From: Hymenobacter lapidarius | GTDB taxonomy: Bacteria; Bacteroidota; Bacteroidia; Cytophagales; Hymenobacteraceae | NCBI RefSeq assembly: GCF_001816145.1 | Contig: NZ_MDZB01000153.1 | Location: 79,715-143,714 of the forward strand | Direction of reading: 5' to 3' | Length of the DNA stretch: 64,000 nt | Shown: positions 43,462 to 53,309 of the stretch, one piece after another | Numbering within the stretch: position 1 is the first letter of the stretch | Layout: the number at the start of each line of letters is the position of its first letter | Notes under the pieces: model-generated | Seen by the model: the letters and a program-made list of their open reading frames with translations, nothing else | Databases searched by the model: none | Told to the model about the DNA's origin: nothing | Position numbers and translations under genes: made by a program

Positions 43462-43872
43462 ATGCGTTTTGCCTCATTTTCTGTGTTCATCCTGGCCTCG
43501 GGATTAGCACTCGGTAGCTGCACCTTGTTTCGGAAACGGGAAAAAATTCCGGTGGTGGAGACCGTGCGCACGGCCGACTCGCCCACGCCCGTCACGGCAG
43601 CCCGGGACTTGGCCGACGTGATGGCCACTGAGCTGAACCTCAGCCCCGAGCAAACCACGCAGGTCCGTGAGGTGCTCAACAGAACCGTGAAGCAGGCCAA
43701 TGCCGCCAAAGCCACGTTTGCGCCCAAGTCGCCGCAGCTGATGACCGAGCTGAAGCGCATCAACACCAGCTCGCAGAAAGAGCTGCAGATTGTGCTCGGC
43801 CCCACCAAGTTCAAGCAGCTGCAAGCCAACCAGCGCAAAATGGCCGCCGAAATGCAGCAGCGGCGGCAGTAA
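43462..43872 (+). CDS. Small helical lipoprotein
   Basis: The ATG at 43462 gives 136 residues with a lipoprotein signal (FASFSVFILASGLALGSC; lipobox ALGS-Cys). The mature part (DLADVMATELNLSPEQTTQV, REVLNRTVKQANAAKATF, ELQIVLGPTKFKQLQ) is a helical pattern with 'LSPEQ' reminiscent of Spy/CpxP-like periplasmic proteins. The frame is open upstream to 43285, but that part lacks any signal-like start. A periplasmic stress or chaperone function is possible, not shown. Confidence 0.7.
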   Translation: MRFASFSVFILASGLALGSCTLFRKREKIPVVETVRTADSPTPVTAARDLADVMATELNLSPEQTTQVREVLNRTVKQANAAKATFAPKSPQLMTELKRINTSSQKELQIVLGPTKFKQLQANQRKMAAEMQQRRQ

Positions 43873-43890
43873 CCAGTGCAGCGAGCCGCA

Positions 43891-44574
43891 TTATCGACGG
43901 CGCAGGAATTCCCCTTTCGTGTTCCACAGCCCGGCGTAGCGGCCCACGTGGCGCGTTGCTGGCCCCGGCATGGGCGTCAGCTGGTAGTAGGAGATGCCGT
44001 TGCGGCGGCGGTAATGCACGGTAGCGGGGTCGAGCGCCCTGAGGCGCAGGGTATCGCGGCCGAGGGTTTGCCACACCAGCTTCGGCCGGGCCAGTTCCAG
44101 GCGCTGCACTTCCCAGCTTTCGGCGTTTTCGGTGGGCGTGCTGAGGTAATAGCGCCCCTGAAATCTTCGCAAGCGGCCGGCATGGGCTCCCGTTAGCGCG
44201 AAAATGGTGTCCTGCGACAGCCAACTGTCGCGGATGGAGTCTTTGCCCACCGGCCGCAAATAGTGAAGCTGGCCACCCTCGCTCCGGTAGGTGCTGTCGG
44301 TGGTCAGGCGCAGTATAGCCGCCTCGGGCTCGTGCCGGCCAAGCACCTGGCTCTGCAATTCTTGTAACCACACGGCCGTGCGCCCGATGTGCAGGGAGGT
44401 TGAGGAATCAGCGGCCGTGTACACCGCTTGGTGCCGCGCCGGGAAGGCCGCCATATCGAAGGCACCTGCCGGAAAAGGCTGCGCGAAATTCACTACGGGG
44501 CCCTCGTCGCAGGCGGCCAGCAGCAGTCCGGTGGCGACGCAGCCGGCCCCACGCCAAGCAAACAAAGTTCTCAT
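43891..44574 (-). CDS. Lipoprotein of unknown function
   Basis: This 227-residue protein has a lipoprotein signal (CVATGLLLAACDEG; lipobox LAA-Cys). The mature chain is beta-rich with two Trp-containing strands (GGQLHYLRPVGKDS, RFQGRYYLSTPTENAE, YYQLTPMPGPATR). No family is recognised. It is convergent with the helical lipoprotein gene, 18 bases apart. Confidence 0.7.
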   Translation of the reverse strand: MRTLFAWRGAGCVATGLLLAACDEGPVVNFAQPFPAGAFDMAAFPARHQAVYTAADSSTSLHIGRTAVWLQELQSQVLGRHEPEAAILRLTTDSTYRSEGGQLHYLRPVGKDSIRDSWLSQDTIFALTGAHAGRLRRFQGRYYLSTPTENAESWEVQRLELARPKLVWQTLGRDTLRLRALDPATVHYRRRNGISYYQLTPMPGPATRHVGRYAGLWNTKGEFLRRR

Positions 44575-44668
44575 GTTCTTTCATGCCGGCAGCAGCAGAA
44601 AGTAACCCAGCCCAGCGGGCGGAGCAGGCGGCAGCCCTGTTCTGAGCCTGGCTTTCAACAAAAAAATC

Positions 44669-46132
44669 CTACAAATACTTCACCAGCAAGCCAATGAGCT
44701 TGCGCACCTTGGGCGTGTAGGGCGGGTACATGGCTTTGATGCCGGTGAAGCCCACGCGCTGGCGCATCACGCCCTTTTCGTTGCTGAACGCCAGGAAGCC
44801 CGAGTGGCCATGCGCTTTGCCAAGGCCGCTGTTGCCCACGCCGCCGGTGGGCAGTTCGGGATGCGCAAAGTGCAGCACCGTTTCGTTGACCCCGGCACCA
44901 CCGGCCGAGACGTTCTCCAGCAAAAAACGGCGGTTTTCGGCGCTGCTGGAGAAAACGTATTGGGCCAGCGGCTTGAGGCGGGCGTTGATGTAGTCGGTGG
45001 TTTCGCTTAGAGTTTTGAAGGTGAGCACGGGCAGCAGCGGCCCAAAAATTTCTTCTTCCAGAATGCGGGAACCGGCCGGCACATTGGTCAGAATAGTGGG
45101 CTCGATGTAGTTCTGCGCGGCATCGACGGTGCCGCCGGCGGCCACGGTGGCGCCGCGGGCCTGGGCATCTTCGAGCAGGCCGGCCAGCCGAGCTAGGTGG
45201 TGGTGGTTGACCACGCGGGCTAACGACTCGGAGTGCTGAATGCCGGCCCCGTCGGGGTTGTAGGCCCGCTGAATGGCCCCTTTAAGCTCGACGAGCAGGG
45301 CCGGCTGCACGCTTTCCTGCACCAGCAGGTAGTCGGGGGCCACGCAGGTCTGGCCGTTGTTGAGGAATTTGCCCCACACAATTTTCTCGGCCGCGTCGCG
45401 CAGGTTGGCCGTTTCATCCACCACGGCGGGGTTTTTACCGCCCAGCTCCAGGGTGAGGCCGCTAAGGTGCTGAGCGGCGGCGCGCATCACAATCTTGCCT
45501 ACTTCGGGGCTGCCGGTGAAGAAAATATGGTCCCAGGGCAGCTTGAGCAGTTCGGTGGCCACCTCCTTGTCGCCCTGAATGAGCACCACTTCGTCGGGCC
45601 GGAACAGCTCCTCGCACAGGCGCTGCAGCAGGGCCGAAGTGGCGGGCGTTTGCTCCGCCGGCTTGATGACCACGGCATTACCGGCCGCAATAGCCGAAAT
45701 CAACGGCCCCACCGCCAGGTAAAACGGGTAGTTCCAAGGGGAAATAATCAGCACCACGCCCTTGGGTTCTACCTGCACCCAGGAGCGGGTACCCAGCAGC
45801 GCCAGCGACGCGCTCACCCGCCGCCGCGCCATCCACCGCTTCAGGTGCTTGCTGGTGTGCTTGAGCTCGACCAGCGACGTCCAGATTTCGGTCATGTCCG
45901 TCTCGGCTGCCGGCTTACGGAAGTCGGCGTGCAGGGCCTCGTGAATGGCCGTGCGGTTGGCGTGCAGCCAGTCGGCGAGTTTTTGCAGGCGGGCGCGCCG
46001 CTCGCTTACGCCTTCGCGCCGCAAGGCGGGTGCCCGCTGGCGCAAGGCATCAAACTGGGCCTGAAAGGCATTGGCGGCCGCCGTGGTAACGGGGCCGGAA
46101 GCAGCACTGGACACGGAAGCAGCTGGTTGCAT
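44669..46132 (-). CDS. Aldehyde dehydrogenase
   Basis: The ATG at 46132 (MQPAASVSSA) gives 487 residues; a longer start at 46201 would add a hydrophobic leader and cannot be fully excluded. All ALDH landmarks are present: VVLIISPWNYPFYLAVGPLI, AAGNAVVIKPAEQTP, the FTGSPEVGKIVM NAD site, catalytic Glu in LELGGKNP, catalytic Cys in NNGQTCVAPDY, and EEEIFGPLLPVLTF. The C-terminal hydrophobic tail (RKLIGLLVKYL) recalls ALDH3-type fatty aldehyde dehydrogenases that attach to membranes. It oxidises aldehydes to acids with NAD(P). Confidence 0.9.
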   Translation of the reverse strand: MQPAASVSSAASGPVTTAAANAFQAQFDALRQRAPALRREGVSERRARLQKLADWLHANRTAIHEALHADFRKPAAETDMTEIWTSLVELKHTSKHLKRWMARRRVSASLALLGTRSWVQVEPKGVVLIISPWNYPFYLAVGPLISAIAAGNAVVIKPAEQTPATSALLQRLCEELFRPDEVVLIQGDKEVATELLKLPWDHIFFTGSPEVGKIVMRAAAQHLSGLTLELGGKNPAVVDETANLRDAAEKIVWGKFLNNGQTCVAPDYLLVQESVQPALLVELKGAIQRAYNPDGAGIQHSESLARVVNHHHLARLAGLLEDAQARGATVAAGGTVDAAQNYIEPTILTNVPAGSRILEEEIFGPLLPVLTFKTLSETTDYINARLKPLAQYVFSSSAENRRFLLENVSAGGAGVNETVLHFAHPELPTGGVGNSGLGKAHGHSGFLAFSNEKGVMRQRVGFTGIKAMYPPYTPKVRKLIGLLVKYL

Positions 46133-46271
46133 AAGAAGGAGGATAAGCCCGCCGGCCATTATGGGCCCGGCTGCCTGAAAGATACGCCGCGCACTGAGCA
46201 TTCACGACTGGCATCAATTATGAAAAAAGCAAGGGGGGGGGCATTCGGGTTTTTAGTTGGCGGGGCCAAAC

Positions 46272-46301
46272 AAAAAGCCCGTTCCAATGCTGGAACGGGC
46301 C
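46272..46301 (-). terminator. Terminator of the lipoprotein gene at 46329
   Basis: GCCCGTTCCA pairs with TGGAACGGGC around ATGC, followed on the minus strand by a T-run (46272-46276 on plus is A-rich). It lies 28 bases past the stop. Confidence 0.85.
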
Positions 46302-46328
46302 TTGTTGCTTTTCTGCCAGTGTAACTTC

Positions 46329-46994
46329 TTATTTGAACAGCGGCTTTTTCACCTTGCGGTTGCCGTCTTCGTCGATTTTGATTTTGGTACCGTCGGCCAG
46401 TTTCACTTTGCGCGAGCCGTCGTCGCTCACCTTCACTTTGGCATCGTTCAGGTACTTGGTTTTGCGGTTGCCATCGCCATCGCGCTCCAGCTTTTTCACG
46501 CCCGAACCCTGGCCCACGTTGGTGGTGCGGGTACCGGTGCCGGTGCTAACCGTGGTTACGCGGGCCGGGGCCACCGAGTACGGGCCGTTGCCGTAGCTGG
46601 CGCGGTTGGCCGAGTAGGTATTGTAGTAATCGGGGTTGTTGAGCGTGGTGCGCACTTCCTCGTCGGCACGGTCGTTGGTTTCGCGCATGGCCGTATAGCG
46701 GCCCGTGGTGTCGGCGGAGTAGCGGGTTTCGAGCTCGCCCAGGGTCCGGCCGCGGGTATAGTAGGTCTTTTCGATGCGCGTCACGACCACGGTGTCGGTC
46801 AGCTTCAGGTCTTCGGCTACCCGGGCGGCCATGCGGCGGGCCTCGTCGCGGGCCATTACGTCATCTTCCGTTACTACGGCCGTGTTGGAGTCGGTAACGG
46901 GCGTGGTGGCGACAACTTCCGTCGTTTTTTCCTGCGAACAGGCAGCGGTGGCCAACGTGGCAGCGGCCAACAGGCCAAGAAGTTTAGTATTCAT
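46329..46994 (-). CDS. Lipoprotein with charged C-terminal repeats
   Basis: A 221-residue lipoprotein (LLAAATLATAACSQEK; lipobox TAA-Cys). The middle part is acidic and helical (DEARRMAARVAEDLKLTD). The C-terminal 60 residues repeat a D-G-N/S-R-K motif (RDGDGNRKTKYLNDAKVK, DDGSRKVKLADGTKIKI, DEDGNRKVKKPLFK), giving a highly basic tail. No known domain. It is probably periplasmic or on the outer membrane. It has its own terminator. Confidence 0.75.
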   Translation of the reverse strand: MNTKLLGLLAAATLATAACSQEKTTEVVATTPVTDSNTAVVTEDDVMARDEARRMAARVAEDLKLTDTVVVTRIEKTYYTRGRTLGELETRYSADTTGRYTAMRETNDRADEEVRTTLNNPDYYNTYSANRASYGNGPYSVAPARVTTVSTGTGTRTTNVGQGSGVKKLERDGDGNRKTKYLNDAKVKVSDDGSRKVKLADGTKIKIDEDGNRKVKKPLFK

Positions 46995-47093
46995 GATTTT
47001 GCGAGTTGAGTAACCATAAATGGCAATGTAGCCATTTTTAGGCCCTGATACGGCGGCGCTGGTTCAGAGGTTCGACAGGGGCTACGGCCCAGC

Positions 47094-47963
47094 TTAGGCG
47101 TTCACCACCGAGCCGCCGTTGGGGTGCAGCGTCTGGCCCGAGAAATAGGAAGCGTCTTCCGACGCCAGAAACACGTAGGACGGGGCCACTTCCGAGGGCT
47201 GGCCGGCGCGGCCCATGGGCACGTCGTGGCCGAAAAGCGGCAGCTTCAGCATGCCTATTCCGGTGATGAATGGCGTCCAGATGGGGCCGGGCGCCACGGA
47301 ATTCACCCGAATGCCTTTCTTGATGAGCTGCAACGACAAGGCCCGCGTAAAGGCTGTGATGGCGCCTTTGGTGGAGGTATAGTCAAGCAGCATCTCATTG
47401 CCCTTGAAGCCGTTCACGGAAGCGGTGTTGATGATGGAGTCGCCCTCGGCGAGGTGCTTGAGGGCCGCCCGGGTGATGCGGAACATGGCGATAATGTTGA
47501 GGTTGAAGATGCTGTCGAGCTCCTCGTCCTTGATTTCTTCGAGCGACTCGTGCCAGTTCTGTTCGGCGGCGTTGTTCACCAGAATGTTCAGCCCCCCGAG
47601 CTCGGCCACCGTGCGGTCTACTATCTCCTGGCATGCGGCGGGCTGCTTGAGGTCGCCGGGCAGCAGCAGGCAGCGGCGGCCGTAGCCGCGCACAATCTCC
47701 TGCACCATCTCGGCGTCCTGCTGCTCGGTGGGGAAGTAGCTGATGGCCACGTCGGCCCCTTCCACGGCAAAATGCACGGCCACGGCCCGCCCAATGCCGG
47801 AGTCGCCGCCCGTGATGAGGGCCACTTTGCCCTTGAGCTTATCGGCCCCCTTGTAACCCTCCCGAATGAATTCGGGCGCGGGGGTCATCTTGTATTCCAG
47901 GCCGGGGTGGCCGGCGCCGGCGTCTTGTTTCTGGGGCGGGAAAATGGTGGGTTTGTCAGACAT
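47094..47963 (-). CDS. SDR family oxidoreductase (YghA-like)
   Basis: From the ATG at 47963 the protein has 289 residues. The extended N-terminus (MSDKPTIFPPQKQDAGAGHP, then GLEYKMTPAPEF) is typical of the YghA/general-stress branch of short-chain dehydrogenases. The fold motifs are VALITGGDSGIGRAVAVHFA (cofactor), LVNNAAEQ, the Ser in IINTASVNGF and the catalytic YTSTK, then VNSVAPGPIWTP. It likely reduces a carbonyl with NAD(P)H; the substrate is unknown. The upstream extension of the frame to 48965 is antisense to the RluF-type gene and is rejected. Confidence 0.9.
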   Translation of the reverse strand: MSDKPTIFPPQKQDAGAGHPGLEYKMTPAPEFIREGYKGADKLKGKVALITGGDSGIGRAVAVHFAVEGADVAISYFPTEQQDAEMVQEIVRGYGRRCLLLPGDLKQPAACQEIVDRTVAELGGLNILVNNAAEQNWHESLEEIKDEELDSIFNLNIIAMFRITRAALKHLAEGDSIINTASVNGFKGNEMLLDYTSTKGAITAFTRALSLQLIKKGIRVNSVAPGPIWTPFITGIGMLKLPLFGHDVPMGRAGQPSEVAPSYVFLASEDASYFSGQTLHPNGGSVVNA

Positions 47964-48068
47964 TGGAGAGGTTGGTGGAAAGGAATGTCTGTTTCCTAAC
48001 GCGCCTGCCTTAGGTGGGTTACGCCTCGCGGAGGTTTTGCCCAGCCGGAGCTCCACTTCCCCAAGCCG

Positions 48069-48076
48069 TACCTTTG
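48069..48076 (+). promoter_or_regulatory. Possible -7 promoter box for the pseudouridine synthase gene
   Basis: TACCTTTG matches TAnnTTTG and lies 68 bases before the start codon in the divergent intergenic region. Confidence 0.3.
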
Positions 48077-48143
48077 GGGTTTCCGTTCCGGCGGTGGCGC
48101 CCGCGCCGCTTCGGTTTCGGCGCTTCACCTCCCCCCTTGCCCA

Positions 48144-49160
48144 ATGCCCCCCATCTCCTCCACCCGCCTCAATAAATTCATCAGCGAAAGCGGCTTTTGC
48201 TCCCGCCGCGAAGCCGACCGGTTTATCGAGCAGGGCCAGGTGCTGCTCAACGGCAAGCCGGCCCAGATAGGCGACCAAGTGGGCCCGCGCGACCGGGTGA
48301 GCGTGAACGGCCACAAGCTGGAGCCCAAGCAGGCCGAAGACGCGGTATACCTGGCCTTTAACAAGCCGGTGGGCGTGACCAGCACTTCCGAGCCGGGCGT
48401 GCGCGGCAACATCGTGGACTACGTGAACCACGCCGCCCGCGTCTTCCCCATTGGCCGCCTCGACAAGGACTCGTCGGGCCTGATTTTCCTGACCAGCGAC
48501 GGCGACATCGTCAACAAAATCCTGCGGGCCGGCAACAAGCACGAGAAGGAATACCTCGTGCAGGTGAACCGCATTCTCTCCGACCGCATGCTGGAGGAAA
48601 TGTCCCAGGGCATCCCCATGCTGGGCACCATCACCAAGCCCTGCCTCATTGAAAAGGAGACACCCTACATATTTCGCATCACGCTGGTGCAGGGGCTGAA
48701 CCGCCAAATCCGCCGCATGGTGGAGCATTTTGGCTACGAAGTGGTGAAGCTCGAACGCGTCCGCATCATGAACGTGACGGTGAAAGGCCTGCCCGTGGGC
48801 GACTGGCGCGAGCTGACCCCGCCGGAGCTGGCCGGCATCATGAAAATGGTGGCCAAGTCCAGCGGCACCGAAGACGCCTCGGGCGGCCGCCGCCGCACCA
48901 CGCCAACCGACGCCCCTAAAACGCCCGCCGTGGACCGGCGCCCCAAGTCCGGCCCGCCTTCTCAAAAGAACCCCTCCGCCAACGGCTGGTGGGGCCCCCG
49001 ACCCGAAAAAGCCACCGGCCCCGGCACCAGCAAGCGCCCGGCCAAAGCCGGTAGCGGCGCCTCAAAACCAAAGAACAGCGGCCCGGGCAAACTGGGCAGC
49101 CGCCCCCCCGCCAGGGGCAAGACCGGGGGCCGCAGCAAAGGACCGGCTCCAAAGCGGTAA
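48144..49160 (+). CDS. rluF: 23S rRNA pseudouridine synthase, RluF/RluB type
   Basis: The N-terminal S4 RNA-binding domain ([20 protein letters not shown], residues 8-60) precedes the pseudouridine synthase domain with catalytic Asp107 in [13 protein letters not shown] and the family motifs [13 protein letters not shown] and [17 protein letters not shown]. Motif details resemble RluF, which modifies U2604 of E. coli 23S rRNA; RluB/RluE are alternatives. After about residue 245 comes a roughly 90-residue low-complexity tail rich in Lys, Pro, Gly and Arg, not part of the enzyme core, which may bind RNA. Confidence 0.85.
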   Translation: MPPISSTRLNKFISESGFCSRREADRFIEQGQVLLNGKPAQIGDQVGPRDRVSVNGHKLEPKQAEDAVYLAFNKPVGVTSTSEPGVRGNIVDYVNHAARVFPIGRLDKDSSGLIFLTSDGDIVNKILRAGNKHEKEYLVQVNRILSDRMLEEMSQGIPMLGTITKPCLIEKETPYIFRITLVQGLNRQIRRMVEHFGYEVVKLERVRIMNVTVKGLPVGDWRELTPPELAGIMKMVAKSSGTEDASGGRRRTTPTDAPKTPAVDRRPKSGPPSQKNPSANGWWGPRPEKATGPGTSKRPAKAGSGASKPKNSGPGKLGSRPPARGKTGGRSKGPAPKR

Positions 49161-49258
49161 TTACTTAGCCATTAGCTTTTCAGCTCAACAACAAGCTGTT
49201 GTGCTCAATATATAGCCTGTTTAATGTTAGAACTGGCACTTGATAACAGCAAATCCCT

Positions 49259-50533
49259 TTATTTCTGGCTTTGCAATAGATTGAGGGCCTTTTGCAGAGC
49301 GGGGTCAGAAGCGGCATCCGAGCCCCTGGCGGAGGCTTCCGGGTCCAGGTAAACCGGCGGGCGGAAGGCTTCCCGGGGCTGCCCGTTGACGTGGAACAGG
49401 CGCTCGACGGGAATGCTGAAACCGATGCCGGAGTTGGGCAGCTTATAGGAATAGATGGCGCCGTTGAGCCGGGCCATTTCGGAGCCCACGACGGTGGCCC
49501 GGCCCAGCGCGTCGAAGCCAATGGCCAGGCCCTCGCCCATGCTGCCGGTCCAGCGGCCCACCAGCACCACCAGTGGGGCCGCGTAGCGCACGCCGCGCGG
49601 CCCCACCAGCTCCAGCCAGCTCCGGCGGGTTTGGGTTTGCGCCTCTTCCGGCAGCTCGTGGCGCTGGTACGGCGCCTCACTCTTAATGAAACGCCCCATG
49701 ATGGCGCGGGCCACGGTGGTATTTCCGCCGCTGGGCGTTTCGCGCAGGTCTAAAATGAGGCCCTGGGTGTCGCCCAACGCCGTGAGAACGCTGTCGAAGG
49801 GGGCAATCAGGCCGTTATCAAACAAGCAGTTATTCACCTTGATATAGCCCACGGCGCCGATTCGGCGGACTTCCAGGCGCATGGGGTAGCGGATGTTTTC
49901 CAGCTGCATGCCCGCTTCGTCGGGGCGCGCAGTGAGGGTACTTCCCGCCGCCCGCAGGCTCCAGACGCGCGGCGTGCGGTGGTCGCCGGCCAGCAGCTGG
50001 AGCAGGCCAAAGTTGCGCGCGGCGGCATCGGCCTGGCGCAGGCCGCGGGGCAAAAACAGCTTGATGGCTTCCTCCACCGGCACTCCGTTAACGGCCGTGA
50101 CCACCATGCCCGGCCGCACGCCGCTGCGCTCGGCCCCAAATGCGGGGCGCACCGCCCGCACCACGGCCCGGCTCCCGGCAAACTCGGCCCATACGTCGGT
50201 ACCGGTGGGCACCAAGCGGCGCGAATCGGGGCGGTTGGTGCTCAGGCCGGCGTGGGGGTCATATAGTTCGGCCAGGGCGTTTTCGAGGAGCCGCACGAAA
50301 GCCCGGCGGGTATTCAGCGTGTCCAGCTGCGGCTGGTAGAGGGCGTGCACCTGCTCCCAGTCGGTTTGTTTTTGGGGAAAGTAGCAGTAGTTGGTGCGGA
50401 CGGTGTTCCAGAAATAATTAAAATCAGCTTGGTACTGCTGGCGCGTGAGCGGCGGCTTTTGGGCAGCGGCCCGGCCGGGCAAAATCCAAGTTCCAATCAA
50501 CCCGGCAAGTAGAACCAGAAGGTGTTTTTTCAT
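49259..50533 (-). CDS. S41 family peptidase, secreted
   Basis: The ATG at 50533 gives 424 residues with a signal peptide (LLVLLAGLIGTWILPGRAAA). A helical N-terminal domain is followed by a PDZ-like domain (RSGVRPGMVVTAVNGVPVEE) and the S41 (tail-specific protease/CtpA) core: LILDLRETPSGGNTTVAR, then LVVLVGRWTGSMGEGLAIGF with the probable nucleophile Ser in GSMGE. S41 enzymes degrade or process periplasmic proteins. It is convergent with the RluF-type gene. Confidence 0.85.
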   Translation of the reverse strand: MKKHLLVLLAGLIGTWILPGRAAAQKPPLTRQQYQADFNYFWNTVRTNYCYFPQKQTDWEQVHALYQPQLDTLNTRRAFVRLLENALAELYDPHAGLSTNRPDSRRLVPTGTDVWAEFAGSRAVVRAVRPAFGAERSGVRPGMVVTAVNGVPVEEAIKLFLPRGLRQADAAARNFGLLQLLAGDHRTPRVWSLRAAGSTLTARPDEAGMQLENIRYPMRLEVRRIGAVGYIKVNNCLFDNGLIAPFDSVLTALGDTQGLILDLRETPSGGNTTVARAIMGRFIKSEAPYQRHELPEEAQTQTRRSWLELVGPRGVRYAAPLVVLVGRWTGSMGEGLAIGFDALGRATVVGSEMARLNGAIYSYKLPNSGIGFSIPVERLFHVNGQPREAFRPPVYLDPEASARGSDAASDPALQKALNLLQSQK

Positions 50534-50628
50534 GGCCGTAAAGAACGGGCGGCGGCCATCAACGGGGCAAAATTCCTGGCGGCTGGCGGCCGGAATCAAA
50601 TCCATTCGTTTCGGGGTTAGGTTTGTTG

Positions 50629-51468
50629 ATGAAGCACTTTCTACTACTCGCCCTGTGGCTGTGGCTGCCCGGGATGGCACGAGCCCTCGCACCACTGGAG
50701 CCCCTGCAGATTGCTGAGCAGTTTGTGGCCCCGGCCGGGTGGCCCAAAATGCGGGATTACCTCTGCTGCGAGGCCGCCGGCCAGGCCCGGCGCGAAACCC
50801 TGGGCCAGCGGATTCCGGCCCGGCTGCGGCGCGTGTGCCAGCTGGTGCGGCAAGGGCCCGCCACCGCCGTGGTAGCCGTGGAACTGCGCGATTCCGTGGA
50901 CCGCCGGGATTTTTACCTGCACTTCGGCAAAGAGGCCGGTACCTGGAAGCTGCTCGCCATTCGCAACCTGGCCATGACGCATCTCGGGCCGCCTATGGTG
51001 GATATTCTCTCGAACATGCCCCCAGCCGAAGTGGCCGAATACGACCACAAACACCCCGATGCCAGCCACGCCTTCACGCTGGGCAACCTCCGGCTGTGGA
51101 CCAGCGCCGATGCCGACATTGCTGCCCACTTCGCCCGCAACCGGACCGATTTCCAGCAGCTCCTGCGCCTGGTGCAAACGGGCCGGTACTTTGCCCCGGC
51201 CCAGCCCGCAGCCGCGCCCACCGGCGAGCAGGCCGCCAACGCCGACCCGGCCGTGCACGCTCTGCTCCGCAAGCTGTTTCTGGCCCAGGTGACGCGCCGC
51301 GAAACCAACTGCGCGAGCTGCCTGGAATTCGTCATCGGCGGCAAGGTGCGCAGCACGGTGGGCCTGCTATATCAGCCCACGGCCGCCCTGCTCCCCGCCA
51401 TGCACCCCGACCACCTCATTGTCCTCAAGCCTCTGGGCGACGGCTGGTACCTGTACAAAACGGTTTGA
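50629..51468 (+). CDS. Secreted protein of unknown function
   Basis: The ATG at 50629 begins a 279-residue protein with a signal peptide ([16 protein letters not shown]). The mature chain has a first helical-beta part ([20 protein letters not shown], which recalls NTF2-like or DUF-type folds) and a C-terminal part with a CASC pair ([13 protein letters not shown]) and [10 protein letters not shown] at the end. No family could be named. It is divergent from the S41 peptidase, 95 bases away. Confidence 0.7.
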   Translation: MKHFLLLALWLWLPGMARALAPLEPLQIAEQFVAPAGWPKMRDYLCCEAAGQARRETLGQRIPARLRRVCQLVRQGPATAVVAVELRDSVDRRDFYLHFGKEAGTWKLLAIRNLAMTHLGPPMVDILSNMPPAEVAEYDHKHPDASHAFTLGNLRLWTSADADIAAHFARNRTDFQQLLRLVQTGRYFAPAQPAAAPTGEQAANADPAVHALLRKLFLAQVTRRETNCASCLEFVIGGKVRSTVGLLYQPTAALLPAMHPDHLIVLKPLGDGWYLYKTV

Positions 51469-51505
51469 GCCGCACGGCTACGGACCATGCCGCGGCTCAG
51501 GCTGG

Positions 51506-51513
51506 TACCTTTG
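51506..51513 (+). promoter_or_regulatory. Possible -7 promoter box for rlmF
   Basis: TACCTTTG matches TAnnTTTG exactly and lies 21 bases before the rlmF start codon. Confidence 0.4.
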
Positions 51514-51533
51514 TGGCCTTACTGCCCCGCCCC

Positions 51534-52507
51534 ATGAAGCCACCGCTCCCCGCCCCGCCCCTCGAAAAAGACCAGCTGCACCCGCGCAACCCACACCGCG
51601 CACCCTACAATTTCCCGCAACTCAGCCAGGTCAGCCCCGAGCTGGCCGCCTTCGTGCAGCCCAACCAGTACGGCAACCTCTCCATAGATTTTGCCAACCC
51701 CGTCGCCGTGAAAGCCCTCAACCGGGCCCTGTTGCGGCAGTTCTACGGCATCGAGCACTGGGACATTCCCAAGGGCTACCTGTGCCCGCCCATCCCCGGC
51801 CGGCCGATTACGTGCACTACCTGGCCGATTTGCTGGCCGAAAGCAACGGCGGAATCCTGCCGCCCGGCGAAGAAATCACGGTGCTCGACGTGGGCGTGGG
51901 CGCCAACTGCATCTACCCCATCATTGGCCGGCGGGAATACGGCTGGCACTTTGTGGGCTCTGATGTAGACGGCGTGGCCGTGCGCGCCGCCCAGCAAATT
52001 GAGGCGGCCAACCCCGCCCTGGCCGGCGCCATCGAGTGCCGGCTGCAACCCGCCCGCACCCGCATTTTCGATGGCCTCATTCAGACCAGCGAGGTGTTTG
52101 ACCTTACTATGTGCAACCCGCCGTTTCACGCCTCGGCGGCGGCGGCGGCGGCTGGCAGCCAGCGCAAAACCGCCAACCTGGGCACCGCCCGCGGCCCCCG
52201 CCCGGCCCTGAATTTTGGCGGTCAAAATAACGAGCTGTGGTGCGAAGGCGGCGAAGCGTCGTTTATCCGCCGCATGGTGCAGGAAAGCGGCCGGCGGCCC
52301 CGCTCCTGCTATTGGTACACGTCGCTGGTCTCTAAAAAAGAAACCCTGCCAGGCGTGTACCGGGCCCTGAAAACGGCTGGAGCTACTGATGTACGCACCA
52401 TTGATATGGCCCAAGGCCAGAAAAAAAGCCGCCTCGTGGCCTGGACTTTCCTCACGCCCGCCCAGCAAGCCCGGTGGCAGGCGGAGCGGTGGGCAAGTAT
52501 TCAGTAG
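51534..52507 (+). pseudogene. rlmF: 23S rRNA (adenine(1618)-N6)-methyltransferase RlmF, broken by one frameshift
   Basis: The N-terminal part ([55 protein letters not shown]) is characteristic of RlmF. The frame is lost at about 51,803; adding one G to CGGCCG restores [19 protein letters not shown]. Then follow the SAM motif [20 protein letters not shown], the N6-adenine motif CNPPFHASA and GQNNELWCEGGEASFI. The full protein would be about 324 residues, normal for the family. It methylates A1618 of 23S rRNA. The single missing base in a G/C-rich run suggests an error. Confidence 0.85.
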
Positions 52508-52621
52508 CTTACCCAACGAACGCACCTTAATATTGCGTATCTTCGTAATAATCCACTCCTCTATTTTGTTCCTCTACTTGAATTGGAAGAAATAGATATA
52601 ACGATTTAGCAGCACAAAACT

Positions 52622-53134
52622 ATGGGTAGGTCACAAGAGACTTTTGGTAAAAAGGACAACGAGAAGAAGCGCGCGAAGAAGAAAACCGAGAAGGAAGAGC
52701 GCAAAGTTGAGCGCCAGGCAAACGCCAAGGCCGGCCAGCCGCTGGAAGAAATGTTTGCGTACGTGGACGAGGATGGCAACATCTCGGCCACGCCGCCCGA
52801 CCCCAAGAAGAAGCGCATCATCAAGGACGAGGACATCCAGATTGGAGTGGCCCGCCGCACCGACGATGACGACGCCGACCCCGTGCGCAATGGTATCGTG
52901 AGCTTTTTCAACGATTCCAAAGGCTACGGTTTCATTAAAGACCAGCAGACCCAGGAGAGCATTTTCGTGCACGCCAACGGCCTAGCCGGTGGCCCCATTG
53001 GCGAAAACGACAAGGTGACGTTTGAGGTAGAAATGGGCCCCAAAGGCCCCAACGCCGTGCGCGTAAAGAAAGCCAGCGCGACGCCTCCACCCGCGCCGGC
53101 TGCCCCCGCGGCTCCCGCTGCCCCTGCCGAATAG
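52622..53134 (+). CDS. Cold-shock domain protein with a basic N-terminal extension
   Basis: A 170-residue protein. The first 35 residues are nearly all Lys, Arg and Glu (KKDNEKKRAKKKTEKEERK). A cold-shock domain follows at about 88-150: GIVSFFNDSKGYGFIKDQQT with RNP1 (KGYGFI) and SIFVHANG with RNP2. The last 20 residues are Ala/Pro repeats. It probably binds single-stranded RNA or DNA as an RNA chaperone. An unusually long leader (115 bases after the preceding gene) and a strong terminator flank it, so it is its own transcription unit. Confidence 0.9.
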   Translation: MGRSQETFGKKDNEKKRAKKKTEKEERKVERQANAKAGQPLEEMFAYVDEDGNISATPPDPKKKRIIKDEDIQIGVARRTDDDDADPVRNGIVSFFNDSKGYGFIKDQQTQESIFVHANGLAGGPIGENDKVTFEVEMGPKGPNAVRVKKASATPPPAPAAPAAPAAPAE

Positions 53135-53152
53135 CTCAGGCTAACCATTGCT

Positions 53153-53191
53153 GCAAAGAGGCTGACACTCCCGAAGTGTCAGCCTCTTTGC
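53153..53191 (+). terminator. Strong terminator after the cold-shock gene
   Basis: A perfect 17-base stem (GCAAAGAGGCTGACACT with its complement) closes a 5-base loop, 18 bases past the stop. Confidence 0.9.
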
Positions 53192-53309
53192 GTTTCGGCT
53201 ACGAGGACGGGACTGGCGCTTTACAAGCGCGAGTTTAGCGCAACTCGTGCCAGGCATACGGGCGCGGCTGGCGGGCTGGGCACCGATTCCCAACGACGTT
53301 GGCGGCTGC

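Noticed and set aside
47964..48965. N-terminal extension of the SDR frame
   Set aside because: It runs antisense through the pseudouridine synthase. The ATG at 47963 gives the normal family start.
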